DNA of 64,000 bases from Pycnococcus provasolii (lineage: Eukaryota; Chlorophyta; Pseudoscourfieldiophyceae; Pseudoscourfieldiales; Pycnococcaceae), in NCBI GenBank assembly GCA_938743325.2, contig OW568891.1, positions 372,001-436,000 of the forward strand, read 5' to 3'. The first letter of the stretch is position 1. Every line of letters begins with the position of its first letter. Positions 27,031-36,984 of the stretch are shown piece by piece. Made by a program: the position numbers and the translations under genes. The notes beneath the pieces were generated by a model that saw nothing but the letters and a program-made list of their open reading frames with translations, did not search any database and was not told where the DNA came from.

Positions 27031-28518
27031 ATGGTGACGGCGGCAACCGTGGACGTCGCGCAACCTCTCCCAGCTAACGGAGGTGCGCCGTGTGCACCCC
27101 TAAGCTCAGGAGCATCTGCTTTGCCAACAACAGCAGCTGCAATGGCACCCGCACCAGCTCCAGCACCAGTCGGCACTGGTGCTATTGCACCACCAGCATC
27201 GATGGCTGCTCCTGTGAACACCGCCGTGCCTATGACGTCCGTTCCCATGGACATCTCGACATCCATGCCGATGCCAATCTCCTCCATTCCCATGGTGTCC
27301 ATGCCACCGGCGTCCATGCTTCCCACCACCACCATGCCCTTGGCGTCTATGCCCATGGCGGCACCTGCAGCCAACGGCACATATTTCCCGCAGCCTGTCC
27401 TCCCCTCCACCACCGCGGGTGCAACGCCAACGCTCGCGCCAACGTCTGGCGCCATGCTGCCCGTGACCTCCGCTGGCCTGCCGCCGCCCCTTCCCGTTAT
27501 GCCAGCACCGCCACCGCTCGGGCCTATTCCAACAACAAATGGCGCAACCGGTGAGCACGTGATGCCGTCCGCCGCCGCCATGAACGGAAGCTTGCCGACG
27601 ATGGCTCCTCCTCCGTCGTCTATGGCACCTCCGCCGCCGCTTGGCGTGGGCATGCCTCCTCCGCTGATGAATAACGGCGGGATCATCCCTGCCATGAACG
27701 GAATGGGCGCCGCGCCAACGCCTGCGCCGCTGCTTCCCGACGCGGCTGCGAATGGCGCGGGGGACATCTGGACAGAGCAGGAGGAGAACGCGTTCGAGAT
27801 GGCGCTGGCGCAGTACATCGAGCAAGGAACGCTGACGGACGAGATTTGCGAGAAGCTGCACAAGCAGCTGCCGCACCGCACGGTGGCTCAGCTTCGCGCG
27901 CGCTTCCAGCAGCTGGAGGCGGATGTCGCGCGCATCGAGGCTGGTGGCGTTTCTCTACCAATGTATCCCAAGGAGAGCTCGCCACCGCCGGAAAGGCCAG
28001 GCAGCAAGGGACCAGGTCGCAGTGGAGGTGCCAACCGCGGAAATGGTGGCGGTGGTCGTGGTGGAGGAGGCAACGGCGAGTCGTCGAGCGAGCGTCGCAA
28101 GGGAATTCCGTGGACGGAGGAGGAACACCGGCTGTTCCTTCTTGGCTTGCAGAAGTTTGGAAAGGGCGACTGGCGCTCCATCTCTCGCAACTTCGTGATG
28201 ACGCGCACACCGACACAGGTTGCCAGCCACGCGCAGAAGTACTTCATCCGACTGTCCAGCCTGCACAAGAAGGACAAACGGCGAAGCTCGATCCACGACA
28301 TCACGTCTGTGCCTGTCACCGGTCCCGGCGGCGAGATGCACGTTCCGGCGACGGGTGGAGCTCCGATCGTCGGGCAGGCTGCACCTGGCGTGGCTCCTGG
28401 CACGTTCATGATGGCTGCTCCCCCTGGTTCTGGCGCGCCTCCCCCGTTCCACCCGCACGCGCCAGGTGGTCCGCCGTACGGCGGCGCGCCTGCGCCAGTG
28501 TCTCAGAACGGATGGTGA
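27031..28518 (+). CDS. DIVARICATA-like two-MYB transcription factor
   Basis: A 495-aa protein. Residues 1-245 are a Pro/Ala/Met/Thr-rich low-complexity region, perhaps an activation domain. A first SANT/MYB-like domain (about 247-312; [20 protein letters not shown], then [19 protein letters not shown]) ends in [11 protein letters not shown], the hallmark of the DIVARICATA/RADIALIS R1-type domain (DIxxIEAGxVPxP). The second domain (about 358-410; [37 protein letters not shown]) is the canonical SHAQKYF MYB, followed by [13 protein letters not shown] proteins bind GATAA/TATCC-like sites through the second domain. The region between the domains is Gly/Arg-rich. The second domain is clearly diverged from the two in the gene at 17.6-19.5 kb, so the three are paralogous but not a recent set. 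Nuclear by inference. Confidence 0.9.
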   Translation: MVTAATVDVAQPLPANGGAPCAPLSSGASALPTTAAAMAPAPAPAPVGTGAIAPPASMAAPVNTAVPMTSVPMDISTSMPMPISSIPMVSMPPASMLPTTTMPLASMPMAAPAANGTYFPQPVLPSTTAGATPTLAPTSGAMLPVTSAGLPPPLPVMPAPPPLGPIPTTNGATGEHVMPSAAAMNGSLPTMAPPPSSMAPPPPLGVGMPPPLMNNGGIIPAMNGMGAAPTPAPLLPDAAANGAGDIWTEQEENAFEMALAQYIEQGTLTDEICEKLHKQLPHRTVAQLRARFQQLEADVARIEAGGVSLPMYPKESSPPPERPGSKGPGRSGGANRGNGGGGRGGGGNGESSSERRKGIPWTEEEHRLFLLGLQKFGKGDWRSISRNFVMTRTPTQVASHAQKYFIRLSSLHKKDKRRSSIHDITSVPVTGPGGEMHVPATGGAPIVGQAAPGVAPGTFMMAAPPGSGAPPPFHPHAPGGPPYGGAPAPVSQNGW

Positions 28519-28976
28519 GACAAATCCCAACATCCGCACCCACACGTACCCCAACCAACCTTGTTTTGAGAGAGGTTATATAAACGATAGTTACATGCTA
28601 AGATGCACATTCCCGTAATTGGAACTCGATTCACTTCGTGCAACGAACTGGTCGTCCGTTCTCCACCCCACCCAATCCATCCATGGCGCAATCTTACCTA
28701 TACTCCGAAGCGCGTTTTTACATCACTGGGACCTTCTATTATGGATAAGTAGTGCGCATTTCATGTAGGCGTTTCGATCTCGGCCTACCTATGTGACATG
28801 TTGTCGTCGTTTTCCTCGTTATTATGGACGGCATTTCGCTAATGATGAACGCCAGCGGCCATCGCGCGAGCACATCAAATCCTATGTATGCTGGCGCGTA
28901 ACTTACACATCTTTAAAGGGTAGTAATAACTAGAAAAAAAAGCTTCAAGTTTTACATTTACTGTACTTTTGGTTTA
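28519..28976. other. convergent 3' intergenic region
   Basis: 458 bp between the DIV-like and ankyrin gene stops. Contains a minus-strand TGTAA (28956-28952) close to the ankyrin stop. No telomere-like motif or gene seen. Confidence 0.5.
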
Positions 28977-31376
28977 TCACAAGAGCACGACAATACGATC
29001 GCCGTGTCTAAGCGCCTGGACTTGTCGATCATTTCTCAGACGAATCACGGGCGGTTCGCCGACATCGGTGTGTCCAGGACGCGCAAGCTTCAGACTCGAT
29101 GCAGAGGAAGTCTTCTCATCGTCGTCGAGATTCTGCCACACCTCATCCTGCAGCTGCTGGAACGTTCCCGACGCGGGAAAGTGAAGCTCCTCCGCTATGC
29201 CGTTGTCACCGCGGCTCTGCACTTGAACGTAGATGCGCCGCGACTTGCGGTACGTGGCGATGCTGTCAACCATCTCCTCGTGGCCTCGCTGCATTGCCAC
29301 CGCCGAAGCGGTAAGCCCGTTGTGCGCAACGACATGCGACTGCGCGCCGGCGGATATGAGCCGCTCGACAACAGCCATATGGTCGTTGTTGGCAGCCATC
29401 ATGAGTGCTGTCCATCCGTCCATCTTCGTCTGAAGATTCAGCAGTGCGCCCGCGTCGATGAGCTGCTCCACCACTCGCAGATGTCCCATCTCTGCCGCCT
29501 TCATCAGCGGCGACCATCCCTCCGTCTTCGTCTGAAGGTTTACGTTAGCACCGGCGGAGATGAGCGCTTCTACAACGCTCTCAAAGCCGCCCGATGCTGC
29601 GACGAAAAGCGCCGTGCATCCCTGATCCTTGGTTTGCAGATTCACGTGCGCGCCGGCGGCGAGCAGCTTCAGCACAACCTGCAGATGCCCGTTCTGCGCA
29701 GCCTTGATGAGTGCCGTCTGCCCAGTAAACATCAGCTGGTGGTTCACATGCGCGCCGGCGGCGATCAGCTTCTCGATCACGTCCGTGTGCCCGTTGTGAG
29801 CCGCCTTCGTGAGTGCCGTGCGTCCCTTGTCCTTGGTTTGAATGTTCACGAGCGCCTGCGCTGCGAGCAGCCTCTCCACAACCTCGCAGTGCCCATTCTG
29901 CGACGCCATCATAAGCGCGGTCCACGACTCTGCCTTCGTCTGCAGGTTCACAATCGCGCCGTGGTTGATAAGTGACTCAACGACCGCGTAGTGGCCATTC
30001 TGCGAAGCCATCATCAGCGCGGAGAAGCCCTTTAGAGGTGTTTGGTAGTTGACATCGCAGAGTTTGGCGTCGAGGACATGTTCGGCAATCTCAAGATTTC
30101 CAGCCTCCGCCGCGAATCCGAGCACGTGGCATCCAGCCAAGCTGTAGTCGTCGAGATTCGCACCCTGCTTGACAAGCATCGACGCAATTTTCGTGTGCTT
30201 TCTCTTTAACGCTTCCATCAGTATGGTGCGTCCTGTGTTGTTGCGATGCTTGAAGAGCCGCTTACGCTCGGGTTCAGTAAGATCCAGGTCGTTGAGGCAC
30301 TTCAAGGCAGCCTCGTCGTCGTCGTTCTCCATCTCCACCACGGTATGCCACATCATGCCAAACTGCTCAGGTTCGTCCTCTTGAACTACCACGGCGGCTG
30401 GATGATGTCTGCTGTCATAGTTCGCCCCATCCGTGGTCATGGGATACGTGTGCATGATGAGTGTTTGTGGTACGGAAGTGTTGTAGTCGAGCACAGGGCT
30501 GTTCGTCGCGGCAAACTTGTCGTCGCCGTCGTCGTCGTCGTTATTCTTGCTTTGCGACTTCTCGTTGTTGTTGTTGTCGTCGTCGTCGTCGTCGTCGTTG
30601 GAATTTTGGTTTTGCTTCGGAGCGGCGGCGGCGGCGGCGGCGGTGGCGGCAGCAGCCCGAGGATTGTGGTGGTGATGGTGGTGGTGGTATTGTATTTGCT
30701 GTAATGTATTTGCTAGCGGTCCAGGCATGCAAGCCTGCGGCGCGACGACAGGCACGGCCAAGCCGTTTTGAAGCACGATGGTAGGTGCTGGCGCCTGTAC
30801 CGCGTGTTTTCCTAGTGTCCCTATCGACGAGACGTGTGGCACGACGATGTTGGCAGCCTTGTTGGCGACGTCTGCTGACGAGGGCATGTGGTACGCGTGC
30901 GGCGGCATCGCAAGGTGGTGCGCCACCGCGAGACCCCTTGAAGACGCCGCCGCGGCTGCTGCTGCTGCTGCTGCTGCTGCCACCGCCGCCGCTGCGGAGT
31001 TGAGCTGGTGAGCGGCGAGCGGCGCGGAAGAGACGGACGGTGGAGGTCCTCCTCCTCCTGCTGTGATACCTCCTCCTGCTCCGCCGCCGACCGCCTGTAT
31101 GACCGCGGCGTTCATTGCGCTCGCAGGCATTCCCACGACTCCCTGGTGAGCAGCTGTTGGGTTTGCGTTGACAATGAGCGGTCGGTTATTGGCATGGTGA
31201 GGATTATTCCGTGCATGATATGGTGATTCCCCTCCTCCATTCCCAACCATATTGGCGAGCACCTGCGACGGGTACGCATCCGGCGCCAACCCACTCATGG
31301 TTGCATGGTGAGCATGGTTGGCGGCATTATTATGATTTGTAACGTGACCACCGGGCGAGGAGTTGTTGGCGGCCAT
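28977..31376 (-). CDS. ankyrin-repeat protein with low-complexity N-terminus
   Basis: A 799-aa protein starting MAANNSSP. The first 330 residues are low complexity (His8 run, Ala runs up to about 10, Asn/Asp runs). From about residue 370 there are roughly ten ankyrin repeats of 33-35 residues with a strongly repeated core (GWTALMMASQNGHxxVVExLLxAGAxVNLQTK). The regularity of the NLQTK ends suggests recent internal expansion. The last 85 residues (IYVQVQSRGDNG...FQQLQDEVWQNL...VIRLRNDRQVQALRHGDRIVVLL) look like a beta-grasp/PB1- or doublecortin-like unit, by pattern only. Ankyrin repeats bind partner proteins; which ones cannot be read from sequence. TGTAA on the minus strand at 28956-28952. 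Confidence 0.85.
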   Translation of the reverse strand: MAANNSSPGGHVTNHNNAANHAHHATMSGLAPDAYPSQVLANMVGNGGGESPYHARNNPHHANNRPLIVNANPTAAHQGVVGMPASAMNAAVIQAVGGGAGGGITAGGGGPPPSVSSAPLAAHQLNSAAAAVAAAAAAAAAAAASSRGLAVAHHLAMPPHAYHMPSSADVANKAANIVVPHVSSIGTLGKHAVQAPAPTIVLQNGLAVPVVAPQACMPGPLANTLQQIQYHHHHHHHNPRAAAATAAAAAAAPKQNQNSNDDDDDDDNNNNEKSQSKNNDDDDGDDKFAATNSPVLDYNTSVPQTLIMHTYPMTTDGANYDSRHHPAAVVVQEDEPEQFGMMWHTVVEMENDDDEAALKCLNDLDLTEPERKRLFKHRNNTGRTILMEALKRKHTKIASMLVKQGANLDDYSLAGCHVLGFAAEAGNLEIAEHVLDAKLCDVNYQTPLKGFSALMMASQNGHYAVVESLINHGAIVNLQTKAESWTALMMASQNGHCEVVERLLAAQALVNIQTKDKGRTALTKAAHNGHTDVIEKLIAAGAHVNHQLMFTGQTALIKAAQNGHLQVVLKLLAAGAHVNLQTKDQGCTALFVAASGGFESVVEALISAGANVNLQTKTEGWSPLMKAAEMGHLRVVEQLIDAGALLNLQTKMDGWTALMMAANNDHMAVVERLISAGAQSHVVAHNGLTASAVAMQRGHEEMVDSIATYRKSRRIYVQVQSRGDNGIAEELHFPASGTFQQLQDEVWQNLDDDEKTSSASSLKLARPGHTDVGEPPVIRLRNDRQVQALRHGDRIVVLL

Positions 31377-32232
31377 ATGGAACAAACAGGTGTGGGAAAT
31401 AAAATGACACCCGGGCAAACAAAAAACCACGTGGGTGATGAGGGCTGAAAAAAGCTGAAAAAAGAACAGTCCCCCCAGAACCAGAACCAGAAAAAGGGTA
31501 ACCCTTGGGGGGAGAGCTTGCTTGGCTGGCTAATTATAAGGCTTGGTTATTAGGGTGGGTTAGGGTTTAGGGTTAGGGTTAGGATTTGGGGGATCTACCT
31601 CGGGTCTGCACGGGATAAGTTGATCGATGAATTAGCTTAGTTCGTCTATGCGATGCCCTTTGGATTAGGGGTTGGGGGTTGGGGTGGGGGCGATTGGCAT
31701 TTGCTTGTTCTCGGGTCCCCTTTTTTTCCCCCTTTCGTTTTGTCTTCTCCGCAGTTCTTTCTGCTCTTTTGGCATGGCGGCGGCGGCGCCTTTCTATGCC
31801 TTTCTATATATATGCATCTAGCTCGAGGAGGTATTAATCAAACTACCTCTGTGTTATCCTCGTCGTCGTGTTAGCGTATGTACAGGTGCGTTTATCTTCA
31901 AGTTATTACGTCGTGTGTGATACGGATGGATGGATGTGCCTTGTGGTCGTCGGGAGTGAACTTGCCATGATGATGCGTGTGATTATCTAACCTCGATAGA
32001 ATTTTACAATATTTGCTACTTGCGATGGATGTCTCCTCAAGGAGAACACCGCTGACGACAAACTATCATACTACCAAGATCGATGACGCGTCATTAGTTC
32101 ACTCCTCGTACAACCTCGCTTGTTTGACACCACACCTGCTCTTCACCTTTTCACCCTTACTCACACAACACAACACAACACAACACACAAACCAGATATA
32201 AAACGCCTATTGTAACAACAAAATATAAGTGC
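31377..32232. other. intergenic region upstream of ankyrin gene
   Basis: 856 bp. Holds a telomere-like stretch (31550-31583), a G-rich GGGGTTGGGG tract (31667-31690), TATATATATG (31804-31813) and a CAACA microsatellite (about 32164-32188). No gene recognised. Confidence 0.5.
31550..31583 (+). repeat. degenerate (TTAGGG)n stretch
   Basis: TTAGGGTGGG, TTAGGGTTTAGGG and two TTAGGG units, 175 bp upstream of the ankyrin gene start. Confidence 0.85.
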
Positions 32233-33024
32233 TCACTCGTGGTTTTGTAAATACTGCACGGCGTCCGTAAGAACCTTCTTGCAGCCTACTAGTATGTACG
32301 TCGCCGCAACAATTCGAAACCCGCGTGGTACCAGGCCCTTAAAAAGCTCAGAGACGCCACCACGATCGACAACAGTCGCCGTTGCGTCGCTGATACTACG
32401 CATCGAAAGGTTACCCTGATACACAGTTTTCACGGTGTCCAAAGGTTGCGTGACGACAGCGGTAAAAATTCCACTAAACGCACCACTCAGGGCGAAGCTG
32501 GCATTTTTGCTCAAGTTGCACTTTGTCGTGAGCGTCTCCTCGACAGCGGGATGGAGAGCGAGATACCCGACGCTGTATAGACCGTCTCTTCCTGCGGTGA
32601 CTCCTAATCCGCGAGCAAGCACGCCTGCGCCGTGTTGTTTCACCAACGCCCTCGCCTGTGCCTTGAGCGTGAGTCCCGACGATTGCTGTTGAGTCATGAC
32701 CAGTTCCGACGGCCCAGCGATGAGTGCAGAAGTGACGCCTGCGACAGTGGACGTTGCTATGTGGCACGTCGTAGGTTGTTTTGTTTTCCACGCGTGGGGT
32801 GTGACGGAGTCGACGAATGCCTTGGTGCCGAACTGTGTCGCCGTGATGGGTCCATACGCTAGGCAGTTGATCACGACGCCTCGATACAGCACAGACGGAG
32901 CGAGCGAGATTTGGCGGTTCTGCTGGTGCGCGTTTTTGAGCGCAAGAGTGGGTTGCATGAGCAGGACCTCAATGCACCCCGCGGCCATGCCTATGTTCAG
33001 CTGCATGAGAGGACTCTCCGCCAT
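32233..33024 (-). CDS. mitochondrial carrier (SLC25) family protein, atypical motifs
   Basis: A 263-aa protein starting MAESPLMQ, short for the family (usual about 300). Three tandem repeats of two transmembrane helices each are visible. The signature PX[DE]XX[KR] is canonical only in repeat 3 (QPLDTVKTVYQG); repeat 1 reads QPTLALKNAHQ (acidic residue replaced by Leu) and repeat 2 GPSELVMTQQQ (basic residue replaced by Met). The matrix salt-bridge network that gates carriers is therefore incomplete. Helix GG-type packing and RGLxxR-like segments (LYRGVVINC, LARGLGVTAGRDG, LFKGLVPRGFR) remain. It sits in the inner mitochondrial membrane or a related organelle; the substrate cannot be assigned. 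Confidence 0.85.
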   Translation of the reverse strand: MAESPLMQLNIGMAAGCIEVLLMQPTLALKNAHQQNRQISLAPSVLYRGVVINCLAYGPITATQFGTKAFVDSVTPHAWKTKQPTTCHIATSTVAGVTSALIAGPSELVMTQQQSSGLTLKAQARALVKQHGAGVLARGLGVTAGRDGLYSVGYLALHPAVEETLTTKCNLSKNASFALSGAFSGIFTAVVTQPLDTVKTVYQGNLSMRSISDATATVVDRGGVSELFKGLVPRGFRIVAATYILVGCKKVLTDAVQYLQNHE

Positions 33025-33809
33025 CGCGCTACCTTTAGCAGCTATTATGGAGGGAATAATCCGTTTGGGCACACACGCACACACACACGTCAGACGCGCT
33101 CCTGCTGATCATGGATGCAAGACGTCAAGTCGAGCCCGAACCCGAACCCGTAACCCTAACTACCTTCCCCGCGGGGGGTTCTATGCCAGGTTCGGATTCC
33201 AAGGCCCCTGAGGAATACTCCTTCTCGGCATTCTTCCTTCTCGCGAGCACAACGCGAGCAGAGCACAAGTACAGTACAGCAGAGATAAAGTAGTATGTAC
33301 ATGGTCAACAACGTGTGTGTGCGGCTGTGCGCCAACCAACACAGCTTCAGCCTTCAGGCCGCCGTCCAAAGACGCCCTTTAAAGGGAAAGATCGACCACC
33401 CTGGTAAGGAAGTACAGTACCCGGGTTGCGACGGGCGACGGGCGACGGGCGAGTTGACGGGCGGATTGCGAGGAGCGAGGGGCGAGGTGCAAGGGGCGGA
33501 GTGGCGAGTTGCGATGCCAATTGCCAATCCTGACGACGGAACCTCCAGGCTGTTACTTTCGGGGTTCCCTCCTTGTGCAGGCGATGCCTCTCCTCCTCAT
33601 CTCCTTGAGTTGATCTCCTCCAATACCGGCTGACCGGGTACACAACTGTACAATCTCTCTCTCGGCCAGCCACTCGGCCAGTCAGTCAACCTTGCCGTCA
33701 GGCAGGCAAGGCAGGCAACCTCCGGGCCCCACCTTCATCTCGCCCAAACACATCCTACGACGGCCGGCCTATCAAAACGTGGCTTCCTTCTTTGAGCACC
33801 TGGATCCCT
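33025..33809. other. divergent promoter region carrier / Calx-beta-ABC
   Basis: 785 bp. Contains CCCGAACCCG/CCCTAAC telomere-like sequence (33137-33160), a GGGCGAC repeat (33430-33452), GAGGGGCGAG-like repeats (33470-33500) and GGCAGGCAA repeats near 33700-33720. No gene recognised. Confidence 0.5.
33137..33160 (-). repeat. degenerate CCCTAA/CCCGAA stretch
   Basis: Three CCCGAA/CCCGTAA variants then CCCTAAC, 113 bp upstream of the carrier start codon. Confidence 0.7.
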
Positions 33810-36710
33810 ATGCACGGCGACGGCGGCGGTGGCGGTGGCGGTGGCGGCGTGGCCATCCTTCCCCCCTTGCACAGCGATAGCGACGACGAAGGTGACGCTG
33901 CTAACTTCGTCAACGGCGACGGCGATATCAGAAGCGATATCACTACCAACACAGGGGGCAATCAGGACGGCCAAAGATCGCCGTTGCAGCCAGTTCGGAA
34001 ATACGGCGCACATACATTCGTAACGAGACAAACGGCGGCAAACAAACATTTTGTGCCGCGCTCACTGTCGCAACCTAATACAGCAGCTCGTTCCGAATCA
34101 CCACGGAAGCGCACTTCCATTATCAGCATGGACGCAAGGAACTACTATTTCCGCGAATTTGACGAAGTCACGGAGCTGCACGTCGTGCGCCTCGGCGAAG
34201 TGAACTTGCCAGCTTCTGTGAGATGGCTCACTAAGGACGGAACGTCGAAAGCTGGCGCGGACTTCATTCACGCCGAAGGTTGCTTGGAATTCGCTCCGGG
34301 CGAGCGGCTCAAAACGGTGTCTGTTGAGATCCTGCTCGACAAGGAGTGGGAGCCGGACGAAATCTTCTACGTAAACCTGTACGGCGCGTCGCCCAACGTT
34401 GACCTGGGCATCGCGCAGGCGGCGGTGCACATCGTTGACGAAACGACATATCCCGTGGGAATGACGAGATCAGACGCAAGCAGTGGCGACGGACATGTGC
34501 TGCGCAATATGAGATACTTCTTCTTGGAGCGCATCAGGAGACGCGGAGTAAAGGTGACGATAACGTCGTGGTGCTACTTGTTCAAGGCATTTTTCGACGT
34601 CATCATCAACAACCTTACGCTGCTGCAGGTGTATTTCGCCATGAAGGAAATGGGAAAGAACTACGAGGGCAATGGCAACGTGAGCGATGCCTTGATGGTG
34701 TACCGCGATCGACTTGGCATCCAGGTGATAGGTTACGTGGCCGTGCTGTTGTTTGCGAACATTTTGCGATGGTTCACAGACTTGGAGCAGCTTGACAAGC
34801 GCGGGCGATCGGGAACGAGGCAGGACCTGCGCGTGTGGCTAGTGCAGCGCTTTCTGCAGCTCAGCGAGCGATCCGCAAAGAGAGAACCGGCTGCGGAGCT
34901 TGGGCACATGACCACCACGCTTGAAACGCACGTCGAAGAGGCAACCAACCAAGGCTGGTACCAGATCTTCATCATGATCGAAGCTTCGTTCGGGCTCGTT
35001 TTCGTCGCGGTGCTGGTGGTATACCTCAGCTTCATCCATGGCGCCAGATTCATGGGCCTTGTCGCTGCGCTGCCGTCTGTGCTTTGCATCCCCTTCGCTT
35101 TGGCTGTGACGCAATCCCGCGAGAGTCAGAATACATCCTTGATTCGAAAGCGTGCGGAGAGCGAGGCGAACTTCACCGAGTTCGCGTTCGAGCTTTTCAG
35201 CAATCGCAGAACCGTCAAAATGTTCGGGCAAGAGGTGCGAATGACAGATTCATTCAAGCGTGAATACGATGTGTTCTACACGGAACATCGCAAGCAGCGC
35301 AAGTTTGAGCTGCAGACGGAGTGGTACGTACGAGGCATCTGCGCTGTAGGTTTCTACCTTCTCCTTCTCATGGGACCTGTTCTGGTCATGACTACGAACA
35401 TCGAAGCTGGTGCGTACGTCGTGCTCGTGAAGGCGGTGCGCAGCATCGAGAAGTACATTATCATCCTTTCCCGGGCACTCATAGCCATGGAGCGGGGTAG
35501 CATCGGCCTGAAGCATGTTCGGGAGGTGCTGAACCTGGAGAGCAGTGCTGAGTCGTCATGTGCCCATGGCAAGGGACGTAAAAATGACTCGGGCATCGAT
35601 GAGAATGATCGGTGGATGGTCGACGATGCGCTGAGCATTACCATCGCATTGTTCACCACGCTTAAGACGCCCGAATTTCGACCGTTCGGTGGGGTGATGA
35701 AATTCGTCAAAACGCAATCGACAAACCTGTCTGCTGTGGCATCGAGAATTCATCGGCACAACGACTCAGTTGTCGTGCCGATGAATGGTGCCCACGAGCA
35801 TAATCGACAAGATCATGGCCAACATCTCACGAGGCAGAAGTCGTACGGGCGCGAGTGGACATCATCAAGCCCCGGCGCGGCGGCGGCTGACAGATGGTTG
35901 GTCGACGACCTCGAAGTTAGCCTTGATACCTTCGACTATATCAGGTTTGAAGACGTTACACTGGAGCTCGATCGCGGAGAGGGCGACGGCACGCATAAGG
36001 TGATTGATTCCGCTTCCATGGATATTCCTCTCGGGGGTATATATGCCGTGATTGGCATTTTCCCGCAGACTGGCCGAGGCGTTGGCAAGGGTGTATTCCT
36101 TGAGCTGATCAGCGCCGAGCGCAAGCCCACCGCAGGTCGTGTGACGATGAGCCCAGCCTTGCACTGCCTCACCCTCACGGCTGAACAAAGCGCGACCTTT
36201 TTTCGCGGCACGATACGCGATAATCTGCTTTTTGGACATCCGGAGCCGGACACTGTCCCTGACAGTGTGCTGTGCGACCTTTGCCATCGCTTGGAAATGG
36301 ACTTTTTTGTCAGTCGTCTCGAGTACATCGTGCAGCGCGGCGGTCGAAATCTGCGTCTCGAAAACCGCATCAAGTTTGTCGTGGCACGCGCTCTTCTTGC
36401 GGATCCGGAGGTGATCATGCTGCACCGTCTCACCACCGGCCAGCTCGACAGCAAGGGTAGCATGGCGGTCATGTACACGCTGCGAGACTGGGTGAATAAT
36501 GACGGCCTGCCGAACCTACCGTCGGCAAACCGATGGAAAAGTGCGCCGCTGGGACCGAGCGGCCGGCGTCTACGCACCGCCATGATCACAGAGCGGCGTT
36601 CGACGGACCTTTTGGGTGAGTACGGCGAGAACATGTTCGACGGCACGATCCACATCGGCTTGGGTGAGCTTGGCACGACGTGCGATTTTTCATCACGCAC
36701 GACGGGATAG
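33810..36710 (+). CDS. Calx-beta domain fused to ABC exporter-like protein with degenerate ATPase
   Basis: A 966-aa protein from the ATG at 33810. A Gly9 run and disordered region are followed by a Calx-beta domain (about residues 110-210; RWLTKDGTSKAGADFIHAEG, LEFAPGERLKTVSVEILLDK, EWEPDEIFYVNLYG), a Ca2+-binding fold known from Na+/Ca2+ exchangers and adhesion proteins. Then comes an ABC exporter-type membrane domain (about 250-600, with helices such as VIGYVAVLLFANILRWF, FGLVFVAVLVVYLSFIHG, GFYLLLLMGPVLVM). The C-terminal third aligns with a nucleotide-binding domain (about 708-930), but Walker A reads GRGVGKG without Ser/Thr, the LSGGQ signature is LRLEN, Walker B LLDDP is MLHRL, and the His of the switch loop is Arg (MITERR). 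It appears to be a half transporter with a pseudo-ATPase; it would need an active partner or act as a sensor. Calx-beta fused to ABC is unfamiliar to me. Confidence 0.85.
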   Translation: MHGDGGGGGGGGGVAILPPLHSDSDDEGDAANFVNGDGDIRSDITTNTGGNQDGQRSPLQPVRKYGAHTFVTRQTAANKHFVPRSLSQPNTAARSESPRKRTSIISMDARNYYFREFDEVTELHVVRLGEVNLPASVRWLTKDGTSKAGADFIHAEGCLEFAPGERLKTVSVEILLDKEWEPDEIFYVNLYGASPNVDLGIAQAAVHIVDETTYPVGMTRSDASSGDGHVLRNMRYFFLERIRRRGVKVTITSWCYLFKAFFDVIINNLTLLQVYFAMKEMGKNYEGNGNVSDALMVYRDRLGIQVIGYVAVLLFANILRWFTDLEQLDKRGRSGTRQDLRVWLVQRFLQLSERSAKREPAAELGHMTTTLETHVEEATNQGWYQIFIMIEASFGLVFVAVLVVYLSFIHGARFMGLVAALPSVLCIPFALAVTQSRESQNTSLIRKRAESEANFTEFAFELFSNRRTVKMFGQEVRMTDSFKREYDVFYTEHRKQRKFELQTEWYVRGICAVGFYLLLLMGPVLVMTTNIEAGAYVVLVKAVRSIEKYIIILSRALIAMERGSIGLKHVREVLNLESSAESSCAHGKGRKNDSGIDENDRWMVDDALSITIALFTTLKTPEFRPFGGVMKFVKTQSTNLSAVASRIHRHNDSVVVPMNGAHEHNRQDHGQHLTRQKSYGREWTSSSPGAAAADRWLVDDLEVSLDTFDYIRFEDVTLELDRGEGDGTHKVIDSASMDIPLGGIYAVIGIFPQTGRGVGKGVFLELISAERKPTAGRVTMSPALHCLTLTAEQSATFFRGTIRDNLLFGHPEPDTVPDSVLCDLCHRLEMDFFVSRLEYIVQRGGRNLRLENRIKFVVARALLADPEVIMLHRLTTGQLDSKGSMAVMYTLRDWVNNDGLPNLPSANRWKSAPLGPSGRRLRTAMITERRSTDLLGEYGENMFDGTIHIGLGELGTTCDFSSRTTG

Positions 36711-36919
36711 ATGCCGTTTCGCCCAAGTAAAGGTAACTTAGAATGAATGCCGTGTAGAGTATTTTACCAATAATATAACTCAATAAACTTAAAAGAATAC
36801 TGTAATACTGTAAGCACAAGAAAGACCTCGGCCGTCTGCTCCCGTAATTCCCAACCCCTAACTAATCAGGGGGATTTCCGACCCCCCCTTGAACTTGTTT
36901 GTTCCATTTCTGCCAACCC

Positions 36920-36930
36920 GGTTAGGGTAA
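36920..36930 (+). repeat. single TTAGGG copy before APC13-like gene
   Basis: GGTTAGGGTAA, about 55 bp upstream of the APC13-like start codon. Confidence 0.6.
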
Positions 36931-36984
36931 ACTCATTGTTGGTTTGAATCCGCGTTTATTTTATTTCTTGTTTTTTTCGGACGT

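Noticed and set aside
36935-36960. tRNA-like B-box (GGTTTGAATCC)
   Set aside because: No matching acceptor stem or A-box could be found around it.
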